Shown here: positions 1-9,700 of the stretch, one piece after another | Numbering within the stretch: the first letter of the stretch is position 1 | Layout of the letters: each line of letters opens with the position of its first letter | From: Treponema sp. | GTDB taxonomy: Bacteria > Spirochaetota > Spirochaetia > Treponematales > Treponemataceae | Reading direction: 5' to 3' | DNA length: 36,229 nt | NCBI GenBank assembly: GCA_024695625.1 | Contig: JAILHV010000241.1 | Coordinates: 1-36,229, forward strand | The notes under the pieces: model-generated | Databases searched by the model: none | Told to the model about the DNA's origin: nothing | What the model saw: only the letters and a program-made list of their open reading frames with translations | Translations under genes and position numbers: made by a program

Positions 1-1
1 C

Positions 2-817
2 CTTATGCACAAGGAATTCAACAGAAAGAAGTATATCGTGAACAACATAGACAACGCCATCAAAAACGGCTACATCAAGGCCTTTTACCAGCCGGTTGTC
101 TGGGCTTCGGACGGAAAGATTTGCGGGGCAGAGGCACTTGCCCGCTGGGACGATCCGGACTTTGGTCTTTTGCAGCCTGCTTCCTTTATTTCCATACTGG
201 AGGAATACCATCTGATTCACAAGCTGGACATGGCGGTGCTTGAAATCGTATGCCACGATCTAAGGGAGGCCATGGACAAGGGGCTTAGGGTTTTCCCCAT
301 CTCCATAAATTTCTCCCGCCTTAACTTTGAGCTTCTTGACCTTGCGGATGAACTTGATGCCTGCATGGAAAGGTACGGAATAGACAAGGGCCTGATTCAT
401 GTTGAAGTTACGGAGTCCATGCTGGGCGAGGGAAATGCCAAGCTTACCGGCATGCTGAACAAGCTGCGCGAAAGGGGCTATTCGCTCTGGCTGGATGACT
501 TTGGATCTGGCTATTCCGGTCTGAATGTTCTTAAGGACTATTCCTTTGACATGATGAAGATTGACATGAATTTCCTTTCCAAATTTTCAGAGAATTCAAA
601 GAGCCAGCCCATACTGATGAGCATAGTTGACCTTGCGGAAAAAATCGGCATGAAGACGCTTTCCGAAGGGGTTGAGACAAATGAAGCCTATGAATTCTTA
701 CGCTCCATAGGATGCCAGAGGCTGCAGGGCTATCTCTTTGGCAAGCCCATGCAAAAAAACGAGCTGGTGGAAAAAATTCATAACGGAACTTACGTTGTTA
801 GCGAGCTTGCAGGCTAA
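2..817 (+). CDS. EAL-domain c-di-GMP phosphodiesterase (5' end cut off by window)
   Basis: Degrades cyclic di-GMP to pGpG. The reading frame is open to the window edge. An ATG at position 5 exists, but the sequence after it looks like the linker that normally follows a GGDEF or sensor domain, so I treat the gene as truncated. Counting from that ATG, the EAL signature is at 43-45, the metal-binding Asn is at 102 (SINFS), Glu is at 134 and 137 (HVEVTES), DDFGSG is at 164-169, the KID lysine is at 185, and EGVET (220s) is followed by LQGYLFGKP near 240. All residues usually needed for catalysis are present, so an active phosphodiesterase is likely. Its stop is 36 bp from the convergent gene's stop. 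What lies upstream (GGDEF, PAS, membrane sensor) cannot be seen. Confidence 0.93.
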   Translation, partial: LMHKEFNRKKYIVNNIDNAIKNGYIKAFYQPVVWASDGKICGAEALARWDDPDFGLLQPASFISILEEYHLIHKLDMAVLEIVCHDLREAMDKGLRVFPISINFSRLNFELLDLADELDACMERYGIDKGLIHVEVTESMLGEGNAKLTGMLNKLRERGYSLWLDDFGSGYSGLNVLKDYSFDMMKIDMNFLSKFSENSKSQPILMSIVDLAEKIGMKTLSEGVETNEAYEFLRSIGCQRLQGYLFGKPMQKNELVEKIHNGTYVVSELAG

Positions 818-853
818 GCCCCGGAGAAACTTTGCCGGAGCCTTGCGTGTGCG

Positions 854-2011
854 TTACGGGAACATTACGGGAACCCAGTTGTCCTGCCTGTCCTGGTCTG
901 CCGCTATTATGCCCCAGGTAAGTCCCTGCTTTGTGGTCTCTCCCATTAGGTAGTCCTTCCCGCTGAACTTAAAGCTGTGCCCCTGGTGGCCGGACGTGAT
1001 TGCGCATAATGCATGGCTGTACTGGCGGCTTACAAGCATTATCGCGTCCTGGTTCATTCCGGTGAGGAGTACGCTAAGAAGCATTGAGCGGCTGTCGCAG
1101 TCGCTGCCACCTCCTAGTAGCATGGATGGCAGGGATGCAAAGTCGCTTGACGTCTTTTCCCTTTCGTAGGAAAAGGTCTGCGTCCAGGTAAGAAGCTTTT
1201 GTGCAAGGTCCGTAGCGTCTTTGCAGTGGGGGGCAAGTACATTGTAGATGTCAAATGAAGCTTTCTGCAGCCTGTGGAAGGAGTCCCGGTAAATAATGCG
1301 GTAGTAGCGCTGCCATGCCTGTTTCCATTTTGCACTGCTAAGGTACATCCTGAGCGTCTGGAATTCCCTGTCGATTACGTAGTCTGCAGCCTCCTTGTCC
1401 TGGCTTCGGAGCCTTGTCTGTACTGTCTTTCCGTCTATTGTAAGCGTTATTTCCTGCCATTCGTCTTTTTCCGGGTAGAGGGACTGGGTCCAGATGCCGC
1501 TTTCAAAGTAGCTTCCTGCGTCTATGTATACTGCATCCAAAAAGCTTGTGATGAAGGGGTCACATTTTTCCTTTTGGTTTTCGGGGCACCATGCAATGCA
1601 GACTATTATGCCCTTTCCGTTTGGAATGAGTGATGCCATGCCCTTTCCCTTCATTTCCACTGTGTTGAAGCGGAAGCTGAATTCCCCCGTGGCACCGGTG
1701 AGGTTCCTCCACAGGACTTCCTTTGACGGTCCCTGGGCCTTTAGGTTTGCAAGTGTAGTGTCCAGGGCCTCCTTTGCAGAAGAAAAGCGTCCTTCGTTGT
1801 AGAGGCGGATTACAGCCGTAACCGGTGCGGTTGCGTAGTCAAGCTGGTAGGCAGTTCCCTCTTTGTTTGAGCCGGAAACAAGGTAGTCTTCAGGAATGTC
1901 CACGCAAACGTCCTGTAGCCCCTTGAAGGATATGCGCTCTGCCGTAAGCGGAAGATGCAATGCTGCCAGCAAAAGCAATACTGCTAAAAAAACTCTCTTT
2001 ACACTTGTCAT
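854..2011 (-). CDS. Secreted transglutaminase-like cysteine-fold protein
   Basis: A 385-residue protein with an N-terminal signal peptide (Lys-Arg followed by a leucine-rich core, residues 5-24, ending LTAE). The first 250 residues are not recognised. The C-terminal third resembles a transglutaminase-like fold: GGSDCDSRSMLLS supplies the candidate nucleophile Cys305, YSHALCAI supplies His333, and YLMGETT supplies an acidic residue, Glu358, where Asp is usual. Family members in bacteria are often periplasmic proteases or peptide-linking enzymes; the substrate is unknown here. A Shine-Dalgarno (AAGGA, with GAGG just before it) precedes the ATG. It is divergent from the pseudouridine synthase gene, and that gene's predicted -35 box overlaps this start codon. 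Confidence is high that it is a gene, moderate for the fold. Confidence 0.8.
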   Translation of the reverse strand: MTSVKRVFLAVLLLLAALHLPLTAERISFKGLQDVCVDIPEDYLVSGSNKEGTAYQLDYATAPVTAVIRLYNEGRFSSAKEALDTTLANLKAQGPSKEVLWRNLTGATGEFSFRFNTVEMKGKGMASLIPNGKGIIVCIAWCPENQKEKCDPFITSFLDAVYIDAGSYFESGIWTQSLYPEKDEWQEITLTIDGKTVQTRLRSQDKEAADYVIDREFQTLRMYLSSAKWKQAWQRYYRIIYRDSFHRLQKASFDIYNVLAPHCKDATDLAQKLLTWTQTFSYEREKTSSDFASLPSMLLGGGSDCDSRSMLLSVLLTGMNQDAIMLVSRQYSHALCAITSGHQGHSFKFSGKDYLMGETTKQGLTWGIIAADQDRQDNWVPVMFP

Positions 2012-2033
2012 TTTTCCTTACCTCAACTAATAT
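2005..2033 (+). promoter_or_regulatory. Promoter for the RluA-type gene, nearly leaderless
   Basis: TTGTCA (2005-2010), a 17-nt spacer, then TAATAT (2028-2033). The predicted start of transcription is near 2040, only about 3 nt before the ATG at 2043. No Shine-Dalgarno fits in that space. The -35 box covers the start codon of the divergent gene. Confidence 0.55.
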
Positions 2034-2042
2034 ATCGGTATT

Positions 2043-2717
2043 ATGGCTACATTTCCCATAGTATTCCAAAATGATGAAATCATTATAGTAAACAAACCAA
2101 ACGGCGTTTCGGTACAGGGTGGGGCAGGAATTTCTCATCCCCTGGACAAGGAGCTTTCGGCCCAGGTTGGATATCCCCTGCATCTGGTGCACAGGCTGGA
2201 CAAGGAAACATCAGGTCTGCTTGTGGTTGCAAAAAATGCTGCCTCTGCCGCAAAGTGGACAGGCCTGATTGCCGGTGGTCAGGTAAAAAAGGAATACAGC
2301 GCGATTTGCATAGGCCTTCCGATCTCGGGTAAAAAATCCTTTGGCGTAGGACAAAAGGGGGTGCTCCGCGATGTAGTTATTGCCCACGGCAGGGAGCAGC
2401 CTGCAGAACTCTTTTTTACGGTTGAATCCGCTGTCTCTTTGCCCGAGGTCACAATGTCTTTCCTAAAGATAAGGCTTGGAACCGGTCGTATGCACCAGAT
2501 ACGCATTCAGCTTGCAAAGGCATCCTGCCCGATTGCAGCGGACGACCAGCACGGAAATTTTAAGCTGAACAAAATCCTCCGCCGCTATGGAATAAAAAGG
2601 CTCTGTCTTGCCGCCTCAAAAATAACCCTGCCGCTTGACGGAGAGACGCGGGAATTTTCTGTCCCTCTTCCAGAACACATGCAGAGGGCACTTGAAGCCT
2701 GCGGACTTTCTGAATGA
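2043..2717 (+). CDS. RluA-family RNA pseudouridine synthase
   Basis: Isomerises uridine to pseudouridine in rRNA or tRNA. At 224 residues it is a short RluA-type enzyme with no N-terminal S4 domain. Motif I (IVNKPNGVSVQ) is at 15-25. The catalytic loop HRLDKETSGL gives the nucleophile Asp53, followed by VVAKN. Near the C-terminus LGTGRMHQIRIQLA matches the conserved GR-HQIR motif. The exact target base cannot be read from sequence. The ATG is chosen because motif I begins immediately after it; no ribosome site is visible and the promoter sits directly on the start. It converges on addA, with an 8-bp inverted repeat between and into the 3' ends. Confidence 0.92.
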   Translation: MATFPIVFQNDEIIIVNKPNGVSVQGGAGISHPLDKELSAQVGYPLHLVHRLDKETSGLLVVAKNAASAAKWTGLIAGGQVKKEYSAICIGLPISGKKSFGVGQKGVLRDVVIAHGREQPAELFFTVESAVSLPEVTMSFLKIRLGTGRMHQIRIQLAKASCPIAADDQHGNFKLNKILRRYGIKRLCLAASKITLPLDGETREFSVPLPEHMQRALEACGLSE

Positions 2718-2723
2718 GAAATC

Positions 2724-2764
2724 AATTGCCCTTTTTCCTTTGGAAAATCAGTTACCGGGCAATT
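2724..2764. terminator. Inverted repeat between convergent genes
   Basis: AATTGCCC (2724-2731) pairs perfectly with GGGCAATT (2757-2764). The 25-nt loop can itself form TTTTCC/GGAAAA. The right arm lies in the 3' end of addA. There is no clean U-tract after either arm, so it may be a transcript-end structure rather than a classic intrinsic terminator. Confidence 0.4.
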
Positions 2765-5700
2765 TCTTCCAAATCAACTTTTGCGCATTCCCCGCTTATG
2801 TCAACCGTTTTTGCAAAGCGCAGGTAGTAAAGGACGCATTTTACGCTTTCTTCACCCACACCCAGTATTTGCGCAGCTGCCCTGCGGTATGAGGCCAGCT
2901 GGGTGTAGTAGATTTGAGGCTGCATGCTCTGGTTTGTCTTGTAGTCCACAATCGTGTAGCTTCCGTCTCCATTCTTAAAAATTAGGTCCATCGTTCCCTT
3001 TGCAATTTTGCTTCCTATCCGGCTCTTAAATGGGAATTCAGTTTTTTTCCATTCGCTTTCGAATGCGGCTTTTCCTGTTTCCGAAGACTTAAAGCCTTCT
3101 GCCATTTGTTTGCAGATGCTTTCTATGGCCATTATTTTTTCTTTGCTTCCTTCAAGGCCAGCAACTGCGCTTTGCGGATAAAAGACATCCTGCGCGCTAA
3201 CCGCAGCTTGCATGTAGGCATGTGCAATTGTACCGAATGAATCAAAACTGAATGCGTACTTGCCGTCTTTTCCGGTTGACTCCACAATGTCATTTATTTC
3301 CCTGTATGGAATGTTGCCGGATGGTGTGTCTGCACTTGTGCTTCCGCTTGCAGATGGATTTTCCTTTTCCATCAGGCTGGGGAAGATGTATAGCGGCTTG
3401 ACTTCTTCCTTTTGAATTTCCTTTGCTGCATCGTAAAAAGGAGCTGCGTCTTTTGCAAAGTCGTATTTTTCTTTTGCACTGTTGTCCCTCAGGCTTGAGT
3501 CAAACTCTGGGATTTCATTGCGTGAAAGAGGCGGGATGTTCTCGAATGTAAAGGGGGCATTTTCCCTTTCTTCATAAAAATAAATGAGAGGAGAGAATAT
3601 CTGTATTATAGACGTTGGGTTTGCTTCTTCTTCTCCACTTCCTATAAGGAATTTTTGTGCCTTGTCCTGGTCTGGCGGGTAGTTTTTGTTTGCAACAGCT
3701 GTTATGTAGACTTCGCTTTCTGCACGTGTGACTGCAACGTATGCAACGCGGCGCAACTCTGCTGCCTCCATTGCTTTTTCTTCTTCATTCACCTTATTGT
3801 AGAAATAGTTCAACTCAGAAGTCTTTCCTCTTCCTGCAAAAGAACTGCATGGCGGGGTGTTTATAGAAATGCCGAATTCCCTGCTGGAGTAGACTGGGGC
3901 GGAGTTTGATGAATTGGGGTTGCTCTTGTGAGAACCGCAGATGAATACAACGGGAAACTCAAGTCCCTTGCTTTTGTGTATGGTCATTATGGTAACACCC
4001 GATGCCTTTTCTATGGGAATGTCCATGTTGTCAAGCTTTTCTGCTTCGTTGTTAAGGCTTCGGACGCTGTCTGTAAATGATGCAAGGCTTTCTGAATTTA
4101 GGTCTGCCTGTCGTGCCAATTCAAAGGCCCTGTCGTAGAAACTTGAATACATGCTGACCTTTCTGTTCCACATTGTCTCGTAGCGGTAGCCGTATTCGTA
4201 CCAAAGTGAGTCTAGAGTCCTTGTTATGCTTTGCGTCTGCGAGGAGATGGAAAGATCTTCGTAGAATTTTCCAGCCCTTTCGTAGCGTTCAAGGCTTTCT
4301 TCTGAAAGTATGCCTTTTGCCTCCGCTTCAAAGGGAACGGGGCTTTGCAGAATTATCTCGTTAACCTCTGCGTTTGTAAGGTTTACGAAAGGTGAGCGCA
4401 GTACTTGTGCGTATGCGAGGGAGTCAGTCTTGTATGCGCAAATCCTCATGAAGGAGAATATGTCGTTTGCCGGTCCGTCGTTAAAAAAGCCCGTTACGAC
4501 TTCCGTGTTGTAGGGAATTCCGTAGTTGAGGAAAGTCCGCTCGTATAAAGGCTGCAGGGCATAGGTCTTAAAAAGAACCGTTATATCGGAATACTTGTAT
4601 TTTGCTTTTTCGCTTTCTACTGGAGTGGTAAGCTCCCTGATTTTTTTTGCAACCCACGCAGCTTCCGCTTCTTCGCCGGTAAGACTTTCCCTGTCTTCCT
4701 CCTGATTTTTTCCGTAGACCGCAAAGTGGATTCGCGGGCTTAAATCTTTTGCTTCTTCAAGCTTTTGCTCAGGTATGTCTACTTTGTGGTAGACTGCTTC
4801 GTATTCAGGCACGTCTTCTTCCGGTGTGCGTATGTTGTAAAAGACGGATGGCAAATTTGGCCCGTCTGTGCCTGTTCCGCTGCTTCCTTTTATTGAGCTT
4901 TCCGAGTATTCCTCTCCGCCGAACATTGCATTGAATGCAGCTATCAGGGCAGGGTGAGAGCGGTAGTTGGTCTTTAGTTCCATGTTCCCCTGACTAAAGT
5001 CTTTTGAAAGCTTCCTGAATACCGTAACGTCGGCTCCCCTAAAGCGGTAGATGCTCTGCTTTTCATCTCCTACAAAAAAGAGCTTGTCCTTTTCAAGATC
5101 TTCAACGCAGGGGATTCCTCTTTCCATGCGGTCTGTTTTTTCAGCAAGCATAAAGAGCATGTCCCTCTGCAAGGAGTTGTTATCCTGGAATTCATCTATC
5201 ATTATTGCCTTGTACTTTTTCTTTTCCGCAAGGCGTATTTCAGGGTGGTCGCGGAGTACGCATGTTGCAAGGGATGCAACGTCTGCAAAAGTAAGTATTC
5301 CCTGGCTTCGCTTTATGCCGTTTACGAGTTCCTGAAATTCTTTTAGGAGGGGAATGAGTGCCTGTATGATTTTTCCTCCGGCTACATAGTTTACAAGGGG
5401 ATATAGGCTTTCTACGCATCCCCTCGTTGCGCGTATTAGCTCCTTTAATTCGTCAAGCTCGGGGTTTGACTTTCCACTCGGCATCCTAAAGTTGAATATG
5501 GGGTCAAATGATTCGGCAAAACTTTCTGTAGGCTTTATATTTGCTTCGTCAAAGTCCTCTTCCGAAATCGAAGGAATTTCCGGCATGTCAATGCTTGCAA
5601 CTGCTTCCTGCAGTTTTTGGATTGTGGCCGTGATGTTCCCCGAATAGTTTTGTGCGGCGGATATAGTGTCGGAAGTTGTTTGTAAGAGCCTTTCCGCTGT

Positions 5701-6270
5701 CTCTTTCCATATTCGGCTGATTTCTTTCCTCTGCTCTTCTATTGCCTTGTCAAAGTCAATCGGCTCTGCAACGCTTGATTTTTCAAGTATGGGCTTTACA
5801 AAAAGTCCGTTTGCAATTTCCGCAAAGTTTTTAGTTTGTACCAGTGCCTTTATTGCAAAGTTATCCCGGTGCTTTAGAATGAAGGGCAGGGCAAGTTCTT
5901 CCACTTTTTGGTAAACTGCATTCTTGTCTTCGGTAAAGTCCGGGGCAACCCCATAAAAGCGGCAACCCATTTTTGCAACGTAGGCGCAGTAGCTGTCCAG
6001 GGTTTTTATATTGGCCTTGTAAAAGTCTGCCGTGCATTCTGGTGCCTTTTCCTTTAGCGTTGAATAAATGCGCGAGTACATTTCTACGGTCGCTTTTTTT
6101 GTAAAGGTGAGTGTGAGTATCTGGTCCACCTTGTATTTCTTTTCCAAAACCAGGTGGGCAAACCTTGCAGAGAGAACGCTTGTCTTTCCCGAACCTGCAC
6201 CTGCGCTTACGACAGAATTCAAATCTGCATTGACTGCTCTTTTTTGTGAAAGGTCTAATTCTCTTGCCAT
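2752..6270 (-). CDS. addA: AddA-type helicase-nuclease subunit
   Basis: Double-strand-break repair motor and nuclease, the AddA/RecB-like partner of AddB. The 1172 residues carry superfamily-1 helicase motifs: Walker A GAGSGKT (24-30), TFTKKA, DEFQD (359-363), GDEKQSIYRFRGAD (401-414), NYRSHP (435-440), TIHKSKGLEFPVVF, and VAYVAVTRA. A RecB-like nuclease domain closes the protein, with GTMDLIF (Asp about 1095) and VDYKTNQ (Asp about 1109, Lys about 1111). The length matches AddA. Start: a GGAGAGG ribosome site lies inside the end of addB, and the genes are 2 nt apart, so translation is probably coupled. It is the last gene of the five-gene minus-strand operon. AddA versus RecB is decided by the AddB partner and the absence of RecC or RecD here. 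Confidence 0.93.
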   Translation of the reverse strand: MARELDLSQKRAVNADLNSVVSAGAGSGKTSVLSARFAHLVLEKKYKVDQILTLTFTKKATVEMYSRIYSTLKEKAPECTADFYKANIKTLDSYCAYVAKMGCRFYGVAPDFTEDKNAVYQKVEELALPFILKHRDNFAIKALVQTKNFAEIANGLFVKPILEKSSVAEPIDFDKAIEEQRKEISRIWKETAERLLQTTSDTISAAQNYSGNITATIQKLQEAVASIDMPEIPSISEEDFDEANIKPTESFAESFDPIFNFRMPSGKSNPELDELKELIRATRGCVESLYPLVNYVAGGKIIQALIPLLKEFQELVNGIKRSQGILTFADVASLATCVLRDHPEIRLAEKKKYKAIMIDEFQDNNSLQRDMLFMLAEKTDRMERGIPCVEDLEKDKLFFVGDEKQSIYRFRGADVTVFRKLSKDFSQGNMELKTNYRSHPALIAAFNAMFGGEEYSESSIKGSSGTGTDGPNLPSVFYNIRTPEEDVPEYEAVYHKVDIPEQKLEEAKDLSPRIHFAVYGKNQEEDRESLTGEEAEAAWVAKKIRELTTPVESEKAKYKYSDITVLFKTYALQPLYERTFLNYGIPYNTEVVTGFFNDGPANDIFSFMRICAYKTDSLAYAQVLRSPFVNLTNAEVNEIILQSPVPFEAEAKGILSEESLERYERAGKFYEDLSISSQTQSITRTLDSLWYEYGYRYETMWNRKVSMYSSFYDRAFELARQADLNSESLASFTDSVRSLNNEAEKLDNMDIPIEKASGVTIMTIHKSKGLEFPVVFICGSHKSNPNSSNSAPVYSSREFGISINTPPCSSFAGRGKTSELNYFYNKVNEEEKAMEAAELRRVAYVAVTRAESEVYITAVANKNYPPDQDKAQKFLIGSGEEEANPTSIIQIFSPLIYFYEERENAPFTFENIPPLSRNEIPEFDSSLRDNSAKEKYDFAKDAAPFYDAAKEIQKEEVKPLYIFPSLMEKENPSASGSTSADTPSGNIPYREINDIVESTGKDGKYAFSFDSFGTIAHAYMQAAVSAQDVFYPQSAVAGLEGSKEKIMAIESICKQMAEGFKSSETGKAAFESEWKKTEFPFKSRIGSKIAKGTMDLIFKNGDGSYTIVDYKTNQSMQPQIYYTQLASYRRAAAQILGVGEESVKCVLYYLRFAKTVDISGECAKVDLEEIAR

Positions 6271-6272
6271 GC

Positions 6273-9035
6273 TTATTCCTCTCCTGCAACATTAAAGGTT
6301 CTGCGGCAAACTGCCTTGTATATACAGCTGCGGCAAGTGTTAAAGTCAATGTCAAAATCCTTTATGCTAAAGTCAAGGCTTTTGATTCTTGTGCAAAAAT
6401 CCTGCATAAGAGAATTCACCCTTTCCATCGTGGGCAGAAAGTCGATGTCTTCTTTGCATACAAGGCTTCCTGTTACACCAAAAGTCTTGTGGCTTGAAAT
6501 GCTGAAGAACGTGCAGTTTTCTACGTTCTTGGGATGCTCTGATTTTGCAAGCAGGTTCATGTAAATCGGCATCTGAAAGTTGGGAACCGGAACATCTTCG
6601 GATGTATAGAAAGTATCTTTGTGAACTGCATTGTCCGTGCTCTTGAAGTCCACCAGAATGAATTCAGCCTCATCTTCATTTTTTAAAAGGCAGTCTATTT
6701 TTCCCGTGCAGATGTATTCCGGGTCATCGTTCTTGTATGAATATTCTGCTTCGGATTCAACTACTTTGCAGCCTTCAAATTTGGAGCAGAAGGCGGCTAC
6801 AGTCAAAGTCATGGTCTGCAAAAGGGCTTCTTTTGTCGTTAGTATCAGCTGCTTTGCAAGTGGACTTGCCCTGAAGCTTTCTATTGCATCCGTCGTGCTT
6901 TTCCTGATGATTTCCATGTATTCATCGCTGAGCTTGTTGTCCGGTGCTGTGAGTGGCAGCTGGCGGGCGGAAAGTTCCCTGCAGAAGAATTCAAGGATTT
7001 TGTGGTAGAGGTTTCCCATGGCAAAGTGGTCCATAAGTTCCGCTTCGTTGTCTTTTTCATTTAGCTGCAAAATCTTTTCAAACAGGAAGCTTCGTGGGCA
7101 ATTGTAGAAATTGGTTAGCGCAGTGGATGATATGACGGGAATTCCCCTGCTGAAATATTTTGACTCGACCAGTTCCTTGAGCCTGTCCCTGGAAATTCCT
7201 TTGGGGAGGGAAGAGCCGTCTGCCGAATGAATTTTTCCGCTCTGATTTTTTTGCCATGAGGCAAAACCGTTTTTTTCTATGGACGATATTTGCTGGGGGA
7301 AGGGAGAATCTTCTTTTTGCAGCATCCAGTTTTTTTCCCCGGCATAAAAGTCTTCTGATTCGGAAATGCCGAAAGGAACGTAATTTTTTTCTGTGGAAAT
7401 GTGGTTTTCTTCCTTAAAGAATGCATGGCTTATTCCGTAGCCGCTGAATGTTTTTGATGCCGCGGAAAAATATGCATCGTGACCTGAGCAAAGCTTGTAA
7501 AGACTTATGAAAAGGTCTGACACGTTGGGGTCTTCCTTAAAGCCCAGTGCCTCTCTCTTTACGTCGTTCAAAAAGCCCAGTTGCCTGTAAGTGATTTGCA
7601 GGGAAGCCTGGCTTGAGTCAATTACAGCTTGCAGGTCAAATGGGGCTGCCGCAGAAAGTCTGTATGGTAGAACCTGTACGCCCATCTCCTGTGTCTGCAT
7701 GACGTACATCTTGTCCTTTAGGTATTCGGTAAAAAATGAATAGTGATTTTTTACGGTGCAGTCAGGATACTCGTCCTCCAAATCTATCAGGGAAGAAAGT
7801 TCCGAGATGCAGCGGCTCATGATGAAGTCGGAAAAGACGGGGCAGGATTCCATGTCAAAAAAATCATTGCGGAGCATAAAGTATTGAGTGCGGATTTTTT
7901 TGAATGAATCTGCATTCACAAAGTTGCTTATGTCCTGTTTTAGCTTTTTGTAGAAATTAAAAAGCCTTTCCTCCTTTCCGTCCTGCCTGAATGCTTCTTC
8001 CCATACGTCGGTCTTTTTTCCATTGTATTCGTATGAGCAGAGGCAGTTGTTTTTTTGCCCAAATACAATCAGCTGCTCGTTAAGTTCCTTTTCTTTCCAC
8101 GGAAGCTCATTGTTGAGCAGCATTGACTTTAGCGAGTCAAAGCTAAAGTTGCTTGACGCACATTGTTCCGCCTGCAGGAAGAAATTGCCAGCCCCGCTCT
8201 GGGTAAGCGGACTTCCGTTCCTTTTTACGCAGGGAATCATGTAAAGTAAAAGTTCCCTTTCGATGTAGGGCGCGTATGTTTCCATGTCTGGAACGGATAC
8301 TGCTATCTTGTTCCATGCGATGCCCTTTTCTTCATGGGCTTTCCTAAGGTAAAGGGCCAGGCTCCTTAGTTCCTCGCGGGAGTTTGAAAAAAAGTGGCAG
8401 ACGGGTTTTTCTTCTTCTTCAATCTGGGGAACCTTTACTATGGTGATGTTTTTTCCCGATTCAAGAATGTCCTTGTATTCGCCCCAGTCCATTAGAATTT
8501 CTGGAAAGAAAATGAAGTACTTGTTGCCGTCTTCTTTTAGTGGCGGTGTTTCCCATGCGGGTTCAAAGAGATTTCTTGAATCAAGGAATTCCTTGTAAAG
8601 GGTGTAGAGTCTTTCCAAATCCCTGTCCTCTTGGTCAGGCGTTATGCCGGCTTTTTGCGCGTGCCTTTTCCACTGGGCAAGACTTGGCAACAGGGAGGAA
8701 ATCCACGGTGCAAAATTTGTTGCTCCATCCGCATATTCAGCGGGAATCAGACTTGAAAAAAAATGCTCCCTTGCGTTGTCTTCAATTAGCATGTGTACGA
8801 AAATCTTTCTTAGGGTTGCGGGAATTGCCTTTTTGTCCTGGGTTACACCGCGTACGCATGAGCCTTTGAATTCATCCCAGGCAACAAACCGCTGCGTTGC
8901 CACGGACTTTACCCCGCTTATAAAAATAATTCTGTCCGCCCAGAGTTCACATGCAGTCTGGGTTGGAAAAATAAAGACACAGCTGTTGTCAGCCGCATGT
9001 TTTATCAAAAGGTCTTCTACAATTTTTCTGTTCAT
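6273..9035 (-). CDS. addB: AddB-type nuclease subunit with Fe-S cysteine set
   Basis: Second subunit of the AddAB break-processing complex, 920 residues. The C-terminal PD-(D/E)XK nuclease is clear: STALTNFYNCPRSFLFEK opens it, FILVDFKST holds the catalytic Asp-x-Lys, and the protein ends with Cys901, Cys904 and Cys910 (CRSCIYKAVC). Together with the Cys in NCPRSF these make the four-cysteine set that binds an iron-sulfur cluster in AddB. The N-terminal half lacks a recognisable Walker A (FPTQTACELW where the P-loop would be), so only AddA is likely to be a motor. The start overlaps the preceding stop as ATGA, with a GGAG ribosome site 5 nt upstream. Confidence 0.88.
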   Translation of the reverse strand: MNRKIVEDLLIKHAADNSCVFIFPTQTACELWADRIIFISGVKSVATQRFVAWDEFKGSCVRGVTQDKKAIPATLRKIFVHMLIEDNAREHFFSSLIPAEYADGATNFAPWISSLLPSLAQWKRHAQKAGITPDQEDRDLERLYTLYKEFLDSRNLFEPAWETPPLKEDGNKYFIFFPEILMDWGEYKDILESGKNITIVKVPQIEEEEKPVCHFFSNSREELRSLALYLRKAHEEKGIAWNKIAVSVPDMETYAPYIERELLLYMIPCVKRNGSPLTQSGAGNFFLQAEQCASSNFSFDSLKSMLLNNELPWKEKELNEQLIVFGQKNNCLCSYEYNGKKTDVWEEAFRQDGKEERLFNFYKKLKQDISNFVNADSFKKIRTQYFMLRNDFFDMESCPVFSDFIMSRCISELSSLIDLEDEYPDCTVKNHYSFFTEYLKDKMYVMQTQEMGVQVLPYRLSAAAPFDLQAVIDSSQASLQITYRQLGFLNDVKREALGFKEDPNVSDLFISLYKLCSGHDAYFSAASKTFSGYGISHAFFKEENHISTEKNYVPFGISESEDFYAGEKNWMLQKEDSPFPQQISSIEKNGFASWQKNQSGKIHSADGSSLPKGISRDRLKELVESKYFSRGIPVISSTALTNFYNCPRSFLFEKILQLNEKDNEAELMDHFAMGNLYHKILEFFCRELSARQLPLTAPDNKLSDEYMEIIRKSTTDAIESFRASPLAKQLILTTKEALLQTMTLTVAAFCSKFEGCKVVESEAEYSYKNDDPEYICTGKIDCLLKNEDEAEFILVDFKSTDNAVHKDTFYTSEDVPVPNFQMPIYMNLLAKSEHPKNVENCTFFSISSHKTFGVTGSLVCKEDIDFLPTMERVNSLMQDFCTRIKSLDFSIKDFDIDFNTCRSCIYKAVCRRTFNVAGEE

Positions 9036-9700
9036 TCTGTCTCCGCACTGATTATGTCAAGGAATTCCTCTGCATTGTCCGCAAGAATTTTAGCTCCGTT
9101 TTGAATCAGAAAATCCCGTGGCCTGAATCCCCATGTTACGCTTATACAGGGAATGCCCGCATTTGCCGCAGTCTGGATGTCTACGTCACTGTCGCCGGCA
9201 TATACCGTGCAGTCCTTTTCCGCATCAAGCTTTTTCATTACGGTAAATACTGAGTCGGGAAAGGGTTTCCTCCTGATTCCTTCCTTTTCATTTTCTCCAG
9301 CAGCCTCTTGAATTGTGCCGCTAAAAAACAACTTTGCAAGTTCCTTTACCTGTTCGTCTGGTTTGTTTGAGACGATGCCGCACTTTATTCCGCGCGCCTT
9401 TAGTTTTTCCAGCATATCAAGGATGCCGGGATAGGGCTTTGTCTTGTTGTTCCAGTTTTCCGCATAGTTTTTCCTCATGCAGGAAAGAACATTTTCGTAG
9501 TCGCTGTTTTCCCTGCCGCCTGGAAGGGCCCTCTCGATTAGCTTTCCAAGTCCGTTCCCTACGAACATCCTCACTTCGTCAACTGTACGCGCCGGGTAGC
9601 CGTATGTGCAAAGCGACTTGTTGCAGCTGTCTGCCAAATCCAAAAGTGTGTCCAAAAGTGTTCCGTCCAAGTCAAAGATGACAGCCTTGACATTATTCAT
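9032..9700 (-). CDS. HAD-family phosphatase, phosphoglycolate phosphatase-like
   Basis: Haloacid dehalogenase-type hydrolase of 222 residues, the size of Gph/PGMB-like enzymes. Motif I is VIFDLDGTLLD (nucleophile Asp10, acid Asp12). The helical cap follows. Motif II is IVSNKP, a basic RRKPFPDS supplies the motif III lysine, and motif IV is GDSDVDIQTAANAG. The true substrate is uncertain: phosphoglycolate is plausible because that product arises during repair of 3'-phosphoglycolate DNA ends and the gene is directly followed by addBA, but this is inference. A longer frame runs upstream into the permease gene, but the motif position and GAGG ribosome site select the ATG at 9700. That ATG overlaps the permease stop as ATGA. 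Confidence 0.88.
   Translation of the reverse strand: MNNVKAVIFDLDGTLLDTLLDLADSCNKSLCTYGYPARTVDEVRMFVGNGLGKLIERALPGGRENSDYENVLSCMRKNYAENWNNKTKPYPGILDMLEKLKARGIKCGIVSNKPDEQVKELAKLFFSGTIQEAAGENEKEGIRRKPFPDSVFTVMKKLDAEKDCTVYAGDSDVDIQTAANAGIPCISVTWGFRPRDFLIQNGAKILADNAEEFLDIISAETE

Noticed and set aside
816..850. CCGG-based hairpin between the EAL gene and the convergent gene
   Set aside because: The stem is only four pairs with bulges and has no T-run; not a convincing terminator.
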